Below, piece by piece: positions 1 to 6,239 of a stretch of DNA of 9,149 nt. The position numbers and the translations under genes are program-made. The stretch lies in NCBI GenBank assembly GCA_964460035.1, contig CAYWPG010000060.1, forward strand, positions 1-9,149, read 5' to 3'. The notes beneath the pieces are model-generated. The model worked only from the letters and a program-made list of their open reading frames with translations. It searched no databases and was not told where the DNA came from. The stretch is from CAYWPG01 sp964460035. GTDB taxonomy: Bacteria > Pseudomonadota > Gammaproteobacteria > Nitrococcales > AK92. Within the stretch, counting starts at the first letter, position 1. Each line of letters starts with the position of its first letter.

Positions 1-7
1 CCTTTCT

Positions 8-1159
8 CTATCTCGCCGCTTCATGCCTTCTTTGAAAGCTAACCAACGCCGTCCCTAGAGAAATAAGGATAAGCAGAGCGCCGACCGGCGCATTGCGTTC
101 CACCGAAGACAGCTCGATAACCACACTGCCTACCCATGCTCCGAACGCAATGCCCAGGTGCAGAACGGCAGTGTTCAAGCTCTGCTGGATGTCGGCCGTC
201 TCTGGCGACAGCTGAACGAGATGGCTCTGGATCGGCGGGGTTATAGCCCAGCTCAGCAAGCCCCAGATCACCAGCACAATCCAGAACAGCGCTGGCACGC
301 CTGTTGTGTAAGGGATGGTCAGCAGGCAAACGCACAAGAGCACGATGGCGGTCAGTAGCGTGCGCCGCGCGCCGAATTTGTCCGAAAATACGCCCGCCAG
401 CCCGCCGCCGGTTACCGCGGCTGCCCCGTATATGAAGTAGACAAGAGTTACCAGAGAGCCGCCGAACGCCATCGTGAATATGACGAATGGCGTCAAGTAC
501 CCATACAGAGTGAGATGGCCGGCCAGGAAGAAGAATGTTGTCAGTTGCCCGAACAACACTCTTTTGTCTCGCAAGGCGCTTAACTGCCGTTTCAGCGGCG
601 CCGGCGGGACGGTAGGGATTTTGCCAAAGAAGGCGGAAACGCCTACCGCGAGGAGTAGTGCCAGCAAGGTGACAAGGATGAATGGGCTGCGCCAGCCGTA
701 TGCGTGTCCCAGACTTACGCCTATCGGCAAGCCGAGAACAAGTGACCCGCTGGTGCCCATCACGACAAGGCCGATTGCCCGGCCTCGATACTCGGGCGGG
801 GAGATTTGGGCAGCAAGAGCTAGGCTCAGCACTGTCAGCAGTGCGCCGCTAGTGGCCGAGATGACCCGAGACAGCATCAGGGCGCTGTACGTTGTGCTGG
901 CAATGGCGACAAGATTTCCGACAATGAAGACTGACAGGGCGGCCAGCATCGTCCGCTTGCGATCCGCTTGCCCCGCCAGGAACAGCAGAATCGGCCCGCT
1001 GATGCCGAAGGCGAATGCGAAGACGGTGATTAAGAGACCTGCTGTTCCTATGCTGACGCCCAGGTCCAGCGCCACCAGATCGAGAATTCCGCCAATAATC
1101 AGTTCGACCAGACCGACGACGAAGGCGATCGACGCCAGCAAGTAAATGCGCTTATCCAA
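8..1159 (-). CDS. MFS transporter, DHA1/AraJ-YdhP-like efflux family
   Basis: A 383-residue polytopic inner-membrane protein with about 12 hydrophobic helices. It has the features of proton-driven major facilitator efflux carriers: a motif-A-like loop between helices 2 and 3 (LAGQADRKRTM) and a motif-C-like stretch with GTSGSLVLGLPIGVSLG followed by GWRSPF, typical of the AraJ/YdhP/NepI group that exports sugars, nucleosides or drugs. The substrate cannot be read from sequence. The longest frame opens at a TTG at 1204 with no ribosome site. I prefer the TTG at 1159 because AAGGAG and GAGAGG lie just upstream on the minus strand and the protein then begins (M)DKRIYLLA, the usual start for this family. 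It is transcribed opposite to every other gene here. It looks complete; its terminator lies outside the window. The family call is firm, the substrate unknown. Confidence 0.9.
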   Translation of the reverse strand: MDKRIYLLASIAFVVGLVELIIGGILDLVALDLGVSIGTAGLLITVFAFAFGISGPILLFLAGQADRKRTMLAALSVFIVGNLVAIASTTYSALMLSRVISATSGALLTVLSLALAAQISPPEYRGRAIGLVVMGTSGSLVLGLPIGVSLGHAYGWRSPFILVTLLALLLAVGVSAFFGKIPTVPPAPLKRQLSALRDKRVLFGQLTTFFFLAGHLTLYGYLTPFVIFTMAFGGSLVTLVYFIYGAAAVTGGGLAGVFSDKFGARRTLLTAIVLLCVCLLTIPYTTGVPALFWIVLVIWGLLSWAITPPIQSHLVQLSPETADIQQSLNTAVLHLGIAFGAWVGSVVIELSSVERNAPVGALLILISLGTALVSFQRRHEAAR

Positions 1160-1540
1160 GAACCTCTCGCTCCTTAAACTCTCAGGAAGAGCCGGGCGGT
1201 TCAAACAGTGGGCATTGTGGCGTCACGAAACAGCCTTTGCCCGCGCCTGCCGCGGCGGCGTGCGTCATGTCATCTGGTTTTGGCGGGGCTGAATCCGGCG
1301 GGGGGCTGGGACGTAGAGAGACCAGCGAGTTTCTTCAGGACAGAAGACCCATTTGCGCGGCGAGATGCCGCCCGCCAGGGCCCAGTACGGGGACGATGAC
1401 GTAGCGCCCTTAATCTACAGTTGGTGTCAACGCCCATCAAGGTGCGGGGGATGCGGCTGGCAAGGGCAGCGCTCGTCTACTAGTAAAGCGCAGATGATCG
1501 CTACGACAAGACCAAGAGGTTAGCTGTAAGGGGAGACATC
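1160..1540. other. Intergenic region between divergent MFS and GFA genes
   Basis: This stretch separates two divergently transcribed genes, so promoters for both should lie here, but I see no convincing -35/-10 pair. A 63-codon open frame at 1208-1399 has no ribosome site and no family look, and I regard it as chance. The GFA ribosome site AGGGGAG is at 1529-1535. No repeat, RNA gene or clear gene remnant was recognised. Confidence 0.5.
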
Positions 1541-1885
1541 ATGAAGTCGGGAAGCTGTCATTGCGGTGCGGTTCGCTTTTCCGTCGAAGGTGAGATCGAG
1601 CAGGCTATCGATTGCAATTGTTCCCATTGCAGCCGCAAAGGGTTCCTGCTCTGGTTCGTGCCGCGACAGGCGCTGACGATCCTCTCGGGGGCGGAGCAGC
1701 TCAGTACCTATACCTTCAACCGCCACGTGATAAAGCACCAGTTCTGTGCAGTTTGCGGTTGCCAGCCGTTTGGGCTGGGCAGAATGCCTGACGGTACCGA
1801 GACCGCGGCGATCAACATCCGATGCCTGGAAGGAGTCGAATTGGAATCCATCGCTCGGGTGCCATTTGATGGCCGTGCACTCTAA
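1541..1885 (+). CDS. CENP-V/GFA domain zinc protein (glutathione-dependent formaldehyde-activating-like)
   Basis: A 114-residue cytoplasmic protein with the complete cysteine pattern of the GFA/CENP-V zinc fold: C6-H-C8-G, then C25-N-C-S-H-C30, then F-C69-x-x-C72-G followed by PF. The name-giving member, Gfa of Paracoccus, was reported to help glutathione react with formaldehyde, but most short homologues have no proven substrate, so only the fold and zinc binding are safe. The length is normal for the short form of the family. The ATG is supported by AGGGGAG ending five bases upstream. It stands alone, with no glutathione-dependent formaldehyde dehydrogenase beside it, so a role in formaldehyde metabolism is not supported by context. 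Confidence 0.9.
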   Translation: MKSGSCHCGAVRFSVEGEIEQAIDCNCSHCSRKGFLLWFVPRQALTILSGAEQLSTYTFNRHVIKHQFCAVCGCQPFGLGRMPDGTETAAINIRCLEGVELESIARVPFDGRAL

Positions 1886-2180
1886 GACTGTAGACCGTGG
1901 CAGCGGCCGAGGGCGCTAGTTCACGGGAGAATGCAGGTGGAAGCTCTCCTAGGGCGCGAGGTTTTTTCAGGGGCGAGGTATGGCAGAAATTCGCGCCCTG
2001 GGGGCAGTGCGCCTCAGCGGGCAGATGCTGCAGTGGGCAGCGTAGGCGCCACTCACTGCTTCTGAATTAACATCTTGGCGATGACATATCCCGCGTTTGG
2101 CGGGTAGGCAACGCAACCAGTATTCGTCCGCTCTAGAGGCCGACAGCAGATGCTTCCGACATGCTATTGAACGCCGAAAC
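1886..2180. other. Intergenic region between GFA gene and CRISPR leader
   Basis: No coding frame of family character is visible and no cas gene or fragment was recognised, although cas1/cas2 often lie on this side of a type I-E array. A weak GGAGA/TCTCC hairpin near 1925-1950 followed by a run of six T at about 1964-1969 might end GFA transcription, but the stem is short and not adjacent to the T run. A CCCGC/CGGG inverted pair sits near 2090-2105. Otherwise I see nothing. Confidence 0.45.
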
Positions 2181-2243
2181 CCTAAAAAGCGCAGTTCTAC
2201 TGGATATGGTGGGTTGATCGGCGGTGACTAACAAGATGTTGCT
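2181..2243 (+). promoter_or_regulatory. Candidate CRISPR leader
   Basis: The repeats run in the usual type I-E orientation on the plus strand, which places the leader to the left. The 32 bases before the first visible repeat are not preceded by another repeat, so 2244 is the leader-proximal repeat and this stretch should carry the array promoter and integration signals. It is somewhat less GC-rich than its surroundings (CCCTAAAAAGC at its start), but I cannot identify a specific promoter or IHF site. Placement is inference from repeat orientation. Confidence 0.35.
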
Positions 2244-2385
2244 GTCTTCCCCACGTNNNNNNNNNNNNNNNNNNNNNNNNNNNNNNNNNNNNNNNNNNNN
2301 NNNNNNNNNNNNNNNNNNNNNNNNNNNNNNNNNNNNNNNNNNNNNNNNNNNNNNNNGTCTTCCCCACGTACGTGGGGGTGTTTCC
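2244..2385 (+). CRISPR. CRISPR array, type I-E-like repeat, interior lost to an assembly gap
   Basis: A complete 29-base unit at 2357-2385 begins GTCTTCCCCACGT, has a perfect 16-base palindrome CCCCACGTACGTGGGG in its middle, and ends GGTGTTTCC. The same first 13 bases occur at 2244-2256 and run into the N block. Length, the CCCC/GGGG stem and the GT-start/CC-end match the type I-E repeat plan, in which Cas6e cuts after the hairpin. On the minus strand the repeat reads ETPPRTWGR or NTPTYVGK in frame, a well-known false-protein signature of such arrays. No spacer is visible, because sequence right of the last repeat is flank rather than a proven spacer. No cas gene lies in the window. The type is inferred from the repeat alone. 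Confidence 0.88.
2257..2356. other. Assembly gap, 100 N, inside the CRISPR array
   Basis: Exactly 100 N, the customary placeholder for a gap of unknown size. The repeat starts on either side are 113 bases apart, which is not a multiple of the roughly 61-base type I-E unit, so the true missing length is not 100. Repetitive arrays are a common place for assemblies to break. The hidden sequence should hold the remaining repeats and all spacers. Confidence 0.95.
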
Positions 2386-2420
2386 AACAGCCAGCGGGAG
2401 TATCCGTTTGTATGTTTCTT

Positions 2421-2448
2421 CCCGGCAAGTCAAAAAGGGCTTGTCGGG
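2421..2448. other. Stem-loop just downstream of the CRISPR array
   Basis: CCCGGCAAG at 2421-2429 pairs with CTTGTCGGG at 2440-2448 (nine pairs, one of them G-T) across a ten-base loop TCAAAAAGGG. It lies between the last repeat and the left end of the IS remnant. There is no T run after it, so it is not a standard terminator. It could slow or shape the 3' end of the array transcript, or be chance; the function is unknown. Confidence 0.35.
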
Positions 2449-2480
2449 GGCGAAGGTACTGGGGCCGCATCGGGCCTCAG

Positions 2481-2492
2481 GCACAGACCGTG
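2481..2492 (+). repeat. Left inverted repeat of the IS remnant
   Basis: GCACAGACCGTG, the exact reverse complement of the copy at 3053-3064. Its AGACCGT core is repeated directly 12 bases further on at 2497-2503, which may belong to an end-recognition region. Confidence 0.7.
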
Positions 2493-2640
2493 GGAGAGAC
2501 CGTCCCGCCCTTTCACCGATCAACGCCAATAAGGAATCCATCGGCCTACGACCGACAATAGTGGGCAAGCCTGCGCTACGGCACACCCTCGACCCCCGAT
2601 GTTGACACGAGCACCTACATACGCGGGGGAGGGAGCGAGC

Positions 2641-2942
2641 ATGGCTAAAGCGGCGGAGCCTCAGTTCGTCGGCATGGATGTAGCCAAAGCACAGCTGATG
2701 ATCAGCCTTGATGGGGTGCCGGCCGAGTCGATCCCCAACAAGCGGTGGAGCGACCCGCCGCCGGCTCAAAGCGTGTGGGGGCGCCGTGCCTGGCCTGCGA
2801 TGCAGGCCAAGTGCCGGCTGCCTGGAGCGGTTATTACCAGCGCTGCTTGGACCGGGGCTTAGCCCCCATTCAGGCGTTGAATGGGTTGGCACGCAAGCTC
2901 GCCCGGTTAGTCTTTACGCTGATGAAAAATCGCACCGACTAG
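2641..2942 (+). pseudogene. IS110-family transposase, N- and C-terminal remnants with the middle deleted
   Basis: The ATG at 2641 follows GGGAGGGAGCGAGC and opens MAKAAEPQFVGMDVAKAQLM, the typical start of IS110 transposases. D13 in GMDVAKA is the first acid of the RuvC-like DEDD site. Family resemblance stops after about 34 residues (SIPNK, about 2742). A second piece in another frame, from about 2811 to the stop at 2940-2942, reads YYQRCLDRGLAPIQALNGL then ARKLARLVFTLMKNRTD and resembles the C-terminus of the same family. The other three catalytic acids, the linker and the serine of the Tnp domain are absent, roughly two thirds of the protein. About 70 bases around 2745-2810 fit neither part well. 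Certainly inactive; subgroup uncertain. Confidence 0.75.
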
Positions 2943-3052
2943 GCGCCCCGGAGGGCGTTGACCGCAGGCATAGAGTCTCCCACACGACACGGTTTCCACA
3001 GAGGCGCTGCTCTTGCAGGAGCCTTCGGACGGGATTTGGCACTTGCCCTAAG

Positions 3053-3064
3053 CACGGTCTGTGC
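3053..3064 (-). repeat. Right inverted repeat of the IS remnant
   Basis: CACGGTCTGTGC, the exact reverse complement of the copy at 2481-2492. A degenerate direct copy, CACGGTTTGCA, follows at 3080-3090, so the right end may have a repeated recognition motif or the true tip may lie further right. Confidence 0.7.
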
Positions 3065-3143
3065 AGTGAGTTGACGGCGCACGGTTTGCACCATCCGGCA
3101 TCAGCCCCATAGCAAGAACGACTGGTGCATCTCGGAGGTGGCC

Positions 3144-3842
3144 GTGAAAGCGTTTCTGCGCATACTGCCGCGGCGTGCCGTCAATCCGCCGCCAGGGCTG
3201 GCTCCGCTCCAAGCGTCCGCGGTGCCGCAGCGCTTTCATCCGGCTGCTGCGGATGTGGCTCACCCCAAGGGTTTGCCTGCGATCGGCAAGTGGATGCTGG
3301 ATCCGGATCTGACGCCGGCACACTGGCTCGGCGAGATCTATCATGGCAAACCGCTGCGCGAACCGATCAACATTATCCTCATCGACCAGGCTGCCGGCTC
3401 GGTGCAGGAGGCGCGGCAGCGCCTGCTGCAGGCCAGCGCCGCCGCCGGCTATCCTGCCAGGGAAGGCCATTCGGCCGGCTACTTTGGCTACGTAGGGGAC
3501 TACCTGCACCCGGAGCTACCGGGCGGGCGGCATCGCGCCCTGTCCAACCGCCCGTTCGAGGTCGACAACAATCACGGCAGGCTGTTCGGTCCTTGCCGAC
3601 CCCGGGATGGCTATGTCTTTATCGGCGCCTTCAGCCGGGAGAAGGTCGATCCGTTCGCGCACATCAAGCACCAGTTCGTCTCTTTTAACCGCGCCCGTGA
3701 CGATTACGCCGAGCGCATGGAGCAGCACACCGCATTCGCCCGCCGCGGTTGGGTGGAACTGAACAATGCATTGATCGGCACTGCCCCGGCCCATACGGGC
3801 GATCACGATGGGCTGGCGGTGCTGCTGGTGGCGGAGCGCTGA
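3144..3842 (+). CDS. Conserved protein of unknown function, LssY_C-like
   Basis: A 232-residue soluble-looking protein with no membrane helix. A conserved-looking core runs from about residue 46 to the end: GKWMLDPDLTPAHWLG, REPINIILID (72-81), FEVDNNHGRLFGP (138-150), DGYVFIGAFSREKV (155-168), a HIKHQFVSFNRARDDYAERM helix (173-192) and a TGDHDGLAVLL tail (218-228). The order 'PIN-hydrophobic strand, NHxRLF, G-hydrophobic-GA.SR, H...ARDDY' resembles the LssY C-terminal domain, whose function is not established; this link is from memory and moderate at best. I chose the GTG at 3144 because GGAGG lies at 3134-3138; a GTG at 3138 overlaps that site. The first 30 residues lack an evident signal peptide, although a membrane or exported role would suit its partner. 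It ends one base before the next gene. Confidence 0.7.
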   Translation: MKAFLRILPRRAVNPPPGLAPLQASAVPQRFHPAAADVAHPKGLPAIGKWMLDPDLTPAHWLGEIYHGKPLREPINIILIDQAAGSVQEARQRLLQASAAAGYPAREGHSAGYFGYVGDYLHPELPGGRHRALSNRPFEVDNNHGRLFGPCRPRDGYVFIGAFSREKVDPFAHIKHQFVSFNRARDDYAERMEQHTAFARRGWVELNNALIGTAPAHTGDHDGLAVLLVAER

Positions 3843-3843
3843 G

Positions 3844-4482
3844 ATGCTGGTGGAGGGGACGCGTTTCGAGCGAGTGCTGGCCTATAGCGAGTTGATCTCG
3901 GCTATCTTGCTGGCGATTGCCACTGTGGGCACTGCGTGGTGCGCTTATCAATCGGCGGTGTGGAGCGGAATCCAGGCGTTCCGGATCGCCGAGTCGAACC
4001 GCCTTAGCCGGGAGGCGACCATGTTGCAGCTGGCTGCTAATCAGCAGGCCATGCTGGATATATCAATTTTTCTCAGCTACTTGGAGGCCATAGAGAATGG
4101 CCGCCCAGAGCTGGCGGAGATGTACCGCGGCCGGTTCGGGCCGGAGCTGGAAAGCGCGGTCAAGGACTGGCAAGGTGGGGGAGAAGAGGGGAGCTCGCCA
4201 CCGGCAGCTGCCGGCTTGCCCGAGTTCGATTCGCGCCTGAAGCAGCAGGCCCAGGACGCGGCTGCGCAAGCTAACCAGCTCCTGAGAGATGCCCACCGGG
4301 CCAACCACATCGCCGACACCTACTTGTTGGCGACAGTGATGCTGGCATCGGTGCTCTTTTTCGGCGGCGTCGCCACCAAGTTCAAGCATCCGGACGTGCG
4401 CGTCTTCCTGTTGATCCTCGGCGGACTCAACCTGGTGGGTGCGATCGTGGGCGTAGTACTGCTGCCGAAGATCTTCGTGTGA
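3844..4482 (+). CDS. Conserved inner-membrane protein of unknown function, three predicted helices
   Basis: A 212-residue protein with one hydrophobic helix near the N-terminus (about 17-36, SELISAILLAIATVGTAW) and two near the C-terminus (about 157-176 and 186-207). Between them is a polar, alanine/glutamine-rich region likely to form long helices, with a small G/S/P hinge near 111-125. The pattern of membrane anchor, helical central domain and two terminal helices resembles unnamed bacterial membrane proteins that I cannot tie to a function. The ATG at 3844 is one base after the stop of the upstream gene, with GGAG just inside that gene, so the two are almost surely translated from one message. 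No catalytic motif is visible. Calling it a channel or sensor would be a guess. Confidence 0.75.
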   Translation: MLVEGTRFERVLAYSELISAILLAIATVGTAWCAYQSAVWSGIQAFRIAESNRLSREATMLQLAANQQAMLDISIFLSYLEAIENGRPELAEMYRGRFGPELESAVKDWQGGGEEGSSPPAAAGLPEFDSRLKQQAQDAAAQANQLLRDAHRANHIADTYLLATVMLASVLFFGGVATKFKHPDVRVFLLILGGLNLVGAIVGVVLLPKIFV

Positions 4483-4757
4483 CAGGGGGCTTTCTTGTGG
4501 GCGCGGGGGATGGAATCCCGTTGTGGCGAAAGATGCTTTCGACGTCAGCCCATCTCGCCAGTCACACCGGGCTGATGACGGACTTTCTGCTTGTGCGCTT
4601 TGGCAGCGGAGGATACTGTTGGGTTTTGCCGTCCGCTTCTTTGCATAAGTTTCGAGCAAACAGCCCGTAGCGAGATCGTGTTTACCAAGCCTTAAAGCGC
4701 AGCGGCCTTGTAGGAGCCGGCTTGCAGCTCGTGTTCGGGGTATCCACCCGGTGGAGC
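4483..4757. other. Intergenic region before the LysE-type gene
   Basis: No convincing gene. A 63-codon open frame at 4479-4670 overlaps the preceding stop and has no family features. The stretch holds the REP-like sequence at 4708-4733 and, at its right edge, GGTGGAG (4750-4756) before the next start. Confidence 0.45.
4708..4733 (+). repeat. REP-like palindromic sequence, single copy
   Basis: TTGTAGGAGCCGGCTTGCAG followed by CTCGTG resembles the TGTAGGAGC...GCTTGC...GCTC pattern of REP elements scattered between Pseudomonas genes. GAGC at 4714-4717 can pair with GCTC at 4727-4730. Only one copy is present in this window, so being repetitive genome-wide is inference. Confidence 0.35.
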
Positions 4758-5380
4758 ATGAACGAATTCTTCTTTTCCGCGCTTTCTTTTGGCTTGGCTG
4801 CCGGCTTGAAGCCCGGCCACGCTTGGAATTGTGGTGATACAACAAACGCTATCCCGCGGCTTGCTAAGCGGGGTTCGCGCGAGTCTGGCTCCGCTGGTAA
4901 CGGACGGCCCGATCATCCTTGCCGCGCTTTGGCTGCTGTCGCAGTTCAAGAGCATAGATATTTTCGCAGCAGCGTTGAGCCTGCTTGGGGGGGCTGTACC
5001 TGCTCTGGCTGTCGCGAAAGATGTTTCTTATCCAGAATATCGCTGTATCGTCCAAGTTGGGTCCCGACTCGTCGCTGCTGACCGCGATTAAAGTGAACCT
5101 GCTAAATCCGGGATCTTATCTTTTCTGGTTTACGGTGGGCGGCAGTTACATCGTTCGCGGTACGACTGTAGATAGTATGGTGTTCGTGGCGACCTCCATA
5201 GGGGCGCTTATCGCTTCAAAGATCGCCGTTGCGTTGCTCGCAGCCAGCTTCCTGCCGTCGCTGGAGAGCCGGGGGTATCTGGCGACTATGAAGGTGCTGG
5301 CTGCGCTGCTTGCGGTCTTCGCATTGTTTTCCCTTGACACCGCGTACCAGCTGGGTGCAGCCAGCGCGGGGCTCTTTTAA
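4758..5380 (+). pseudogene. LysE/RhtB-family exporter, broken by two +1 frameshifts
   Basis: Read through three frames this gives about 206 residues, the normal length for LysE-family exporters of amino acids or related metabolites. Frame one starts at the ATG at 4758 (GGTGGAG upstream): MNEFFFSALSFGLAAGLKPG. Removing A4819 restores GPLGIVVIQQTLSRG and continues to LLSQFKSIDIFAAALSLLGG. Removing one G of the seven-G run at 4987-4993 restores LYLLWLSRKMFLIQN, then VNLLNPGSYLFWFTVGGSY and a final helix up to the TAA at 5378-5380. The GP..I and NP..FF-type motifs fit the family. There are no in-frame stops apart from the shifts, so the damage is recent, or one or both shifts are sequence errors; the G-run one is especially suspect. 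Confidence 0.8.
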
Positions 5381-5468
5381 GGAGCGGAGGTACGCGCTGC
5401 ATGGCCGTGTACGGCCTGGCCGAGCCGGGATGGCCTCAGGCATTGCCGGATGCGGAACGCTTACCGCT

Positions 5469-6026
5469 ATGAAGACGTTTATCCGACCTGCGCAGCCAGC
5501 CGATGCGGCTGAGTTCGCCCGGGGCGGCGACCTTTGCTCTTGCCTGTCCGCTGTCCACGCCTGCTGAAGCTATCGCTGCGTATATCGCCCTGAGCTCACC
5601 CCAGCCCGGTTTGCGGAGCACCTCGCCTGCCGCGCCACCTCGTTGTTTGCTGTCGAGGTGGATGGACCTGTTGTGGGTTATCTGAAGTGATGTTGGGAAG
5701 GCGTACCACGCGAGGTAGGGGTGCATCGGGCGCTAGAGGTGCGGCGGTTGTACTTGCTCCCGCAATATCACGGCACGGCTGTGACCGCGGCACTTATGAG
5801 ACAGGCGCTGCACATCGCGCGTGCCGAGGCTTATACGAGCCTGTGGCTGGGCGTTTTCAAGCAAAACCCGCGCGGTATTCGGTTTTGCCGCAAGCATGGT
5901 CTTATCGTGGTAGGGGAGCAGTGGTTTGCGGTTGGCTCGGATATTCACGAGGACTTTATCATGGTGCGCAGCATAGATATTGAAAAAGGCGTTCTGACCT
6001 GCAGTCTGCTGCAGGACGGTAAATGA
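5469..6026 (+). pseudogene. GNAT-family N-acetyltransferase, broken by several small indels
   Basis: The ATG at 5469 opens MKTFIRPAQPADAAEFA, the usual beta-1 start of GNAT acetyltransferases. The frame then changes near 5518-5529 (to ATFALACPLSTPAEAIAAYI), near 5588-5597 (to ELTPARFAEHLACRATSLFA and VDGPVVGYLK), at 5687/5688 where one G appears missing before VMLG, and near 5711-5717 (to VHRALEVRRLYLLPQYHG). The last piece keeps the acetyl-CoA region RRLYLLPQYHGTAVTAALMR and NPRGIRFCRKHGLIVVGE, ending at the TGA at 6024-6026. Net length fits about 185 residues, normal for the family. The substrate is unknown. Four indels in 250 bases make sequencing error alone unlikely unless coverage here is poor. 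A 23-codon frame at 5401-5472 overlaps its start as ATGA. Confidence 0.78.
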
Positions 6027-6239
6027 CGAGCTTGAATCTCGCTGTGATAGGGTCTTCGTTGGTTGTGTATCAAGGCGAGGATAAAGGTCTTTGTGTAAAG
6101 TATTAATAAAGATAGGACGATAGTAATTTATTCTTAGTTGTATATTTCCATTCTTGGTTTTGCCTTTCCTATGAGCCTATAGGGGTGCGGTTGATTGCGG
6201 CCTCGCATAGCAGTAGTTGCACATAACTGAAGGGGGTTT
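6027..6239. other. AT-rich intergenic stretch before the CYTH remnant
   Basis: The portion from about 6085 to 6165 is markedly AT-rich for this window (for example AAGTATTAATAAAGATAGG and TAATTTATTCTTAG) and contains no reading frame of interest. It probably held the promoter of the broken CYTH gene: TTGGTT near 6155 and TATAGG near 6178 lie about 18 bases apart, a weak candidate. AGGGGG at 6231-6236 is likely the old ribosome site. Confidence 0.4.

Larger units (their letters stand above)
2481..3064 (+). mobile_element. Decayed, internally deleted IS110-family (IS1111-like) element
   Basis: The limits are set by a perfect 12-base inverted repeat, GCACAGACCGTG at 2481-2492 and CACGGTCTGTGC at 3053-3064, enclosing the start and end of an IS110-type transposase with its middle missing. 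Most IS110 elements lack inverted repeats, but the IS1111 group carries short subterminal ones of about this size, which favours that group; true tips would lie a few bases outside. The remaining length of about 584 bases compares with well over 1 kb for intact relatives. About 148 bases of 5' and 122 bases of 3' non-coding end remain; IS1111-group elements encode their bridge RNA in the 3' end. It cannot move by itself. The boundaries are good inference, not proven. Confidence 0.7.

Noticed and set aside
474..1145. A 223-codon plus-strand open frame inside the MFS gene
   Set aside because: Antisense shadow of a transporter with complete family motifs; its translation is R/S/T/P-rich.
1208..1399. 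A 63-codon plus-strand frame between MFS and GFA genes
   Set aside because: No ribosome site, no recognisable motifs, and R/P-rich composition typical of chance frames in GC-rich DNA.
1925..1970. Rho-independent terminator after the GFA gene
   Set aside because: There is a run of six T, but the nearest stems are only about five pairs and not directly before it.
2416..2444. A possible degenerate terminal CRISPR repeat
   Set aside because: Only a short stretch (TCTTCCC) matches the repeat start, the central palindrome and end do not match, and spacing is about 59 rather than 61.
2604..2625. TTGACA promoter for the IS transposase
   Set aside because: TTGACA is present, but the bases 16-18 further on are G-rich and do not resemble a -10 box.
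2133..2892. Several open frames crossing the N block with ETPPRTWGR or NTPTYVGK motifs
   Set aside because: These motifs are translations of the CRISPR repeat, and the frames depend on the arbitrary gap length.
4063..4845. A 260-codon minus-strand open frame across 4063-4845
   Set aside because: It runs antisense to the three-helix membrane protein and then through non-coding sequence; its composition is R/S/Q-rich with no family look and no ribosome site that I could see.
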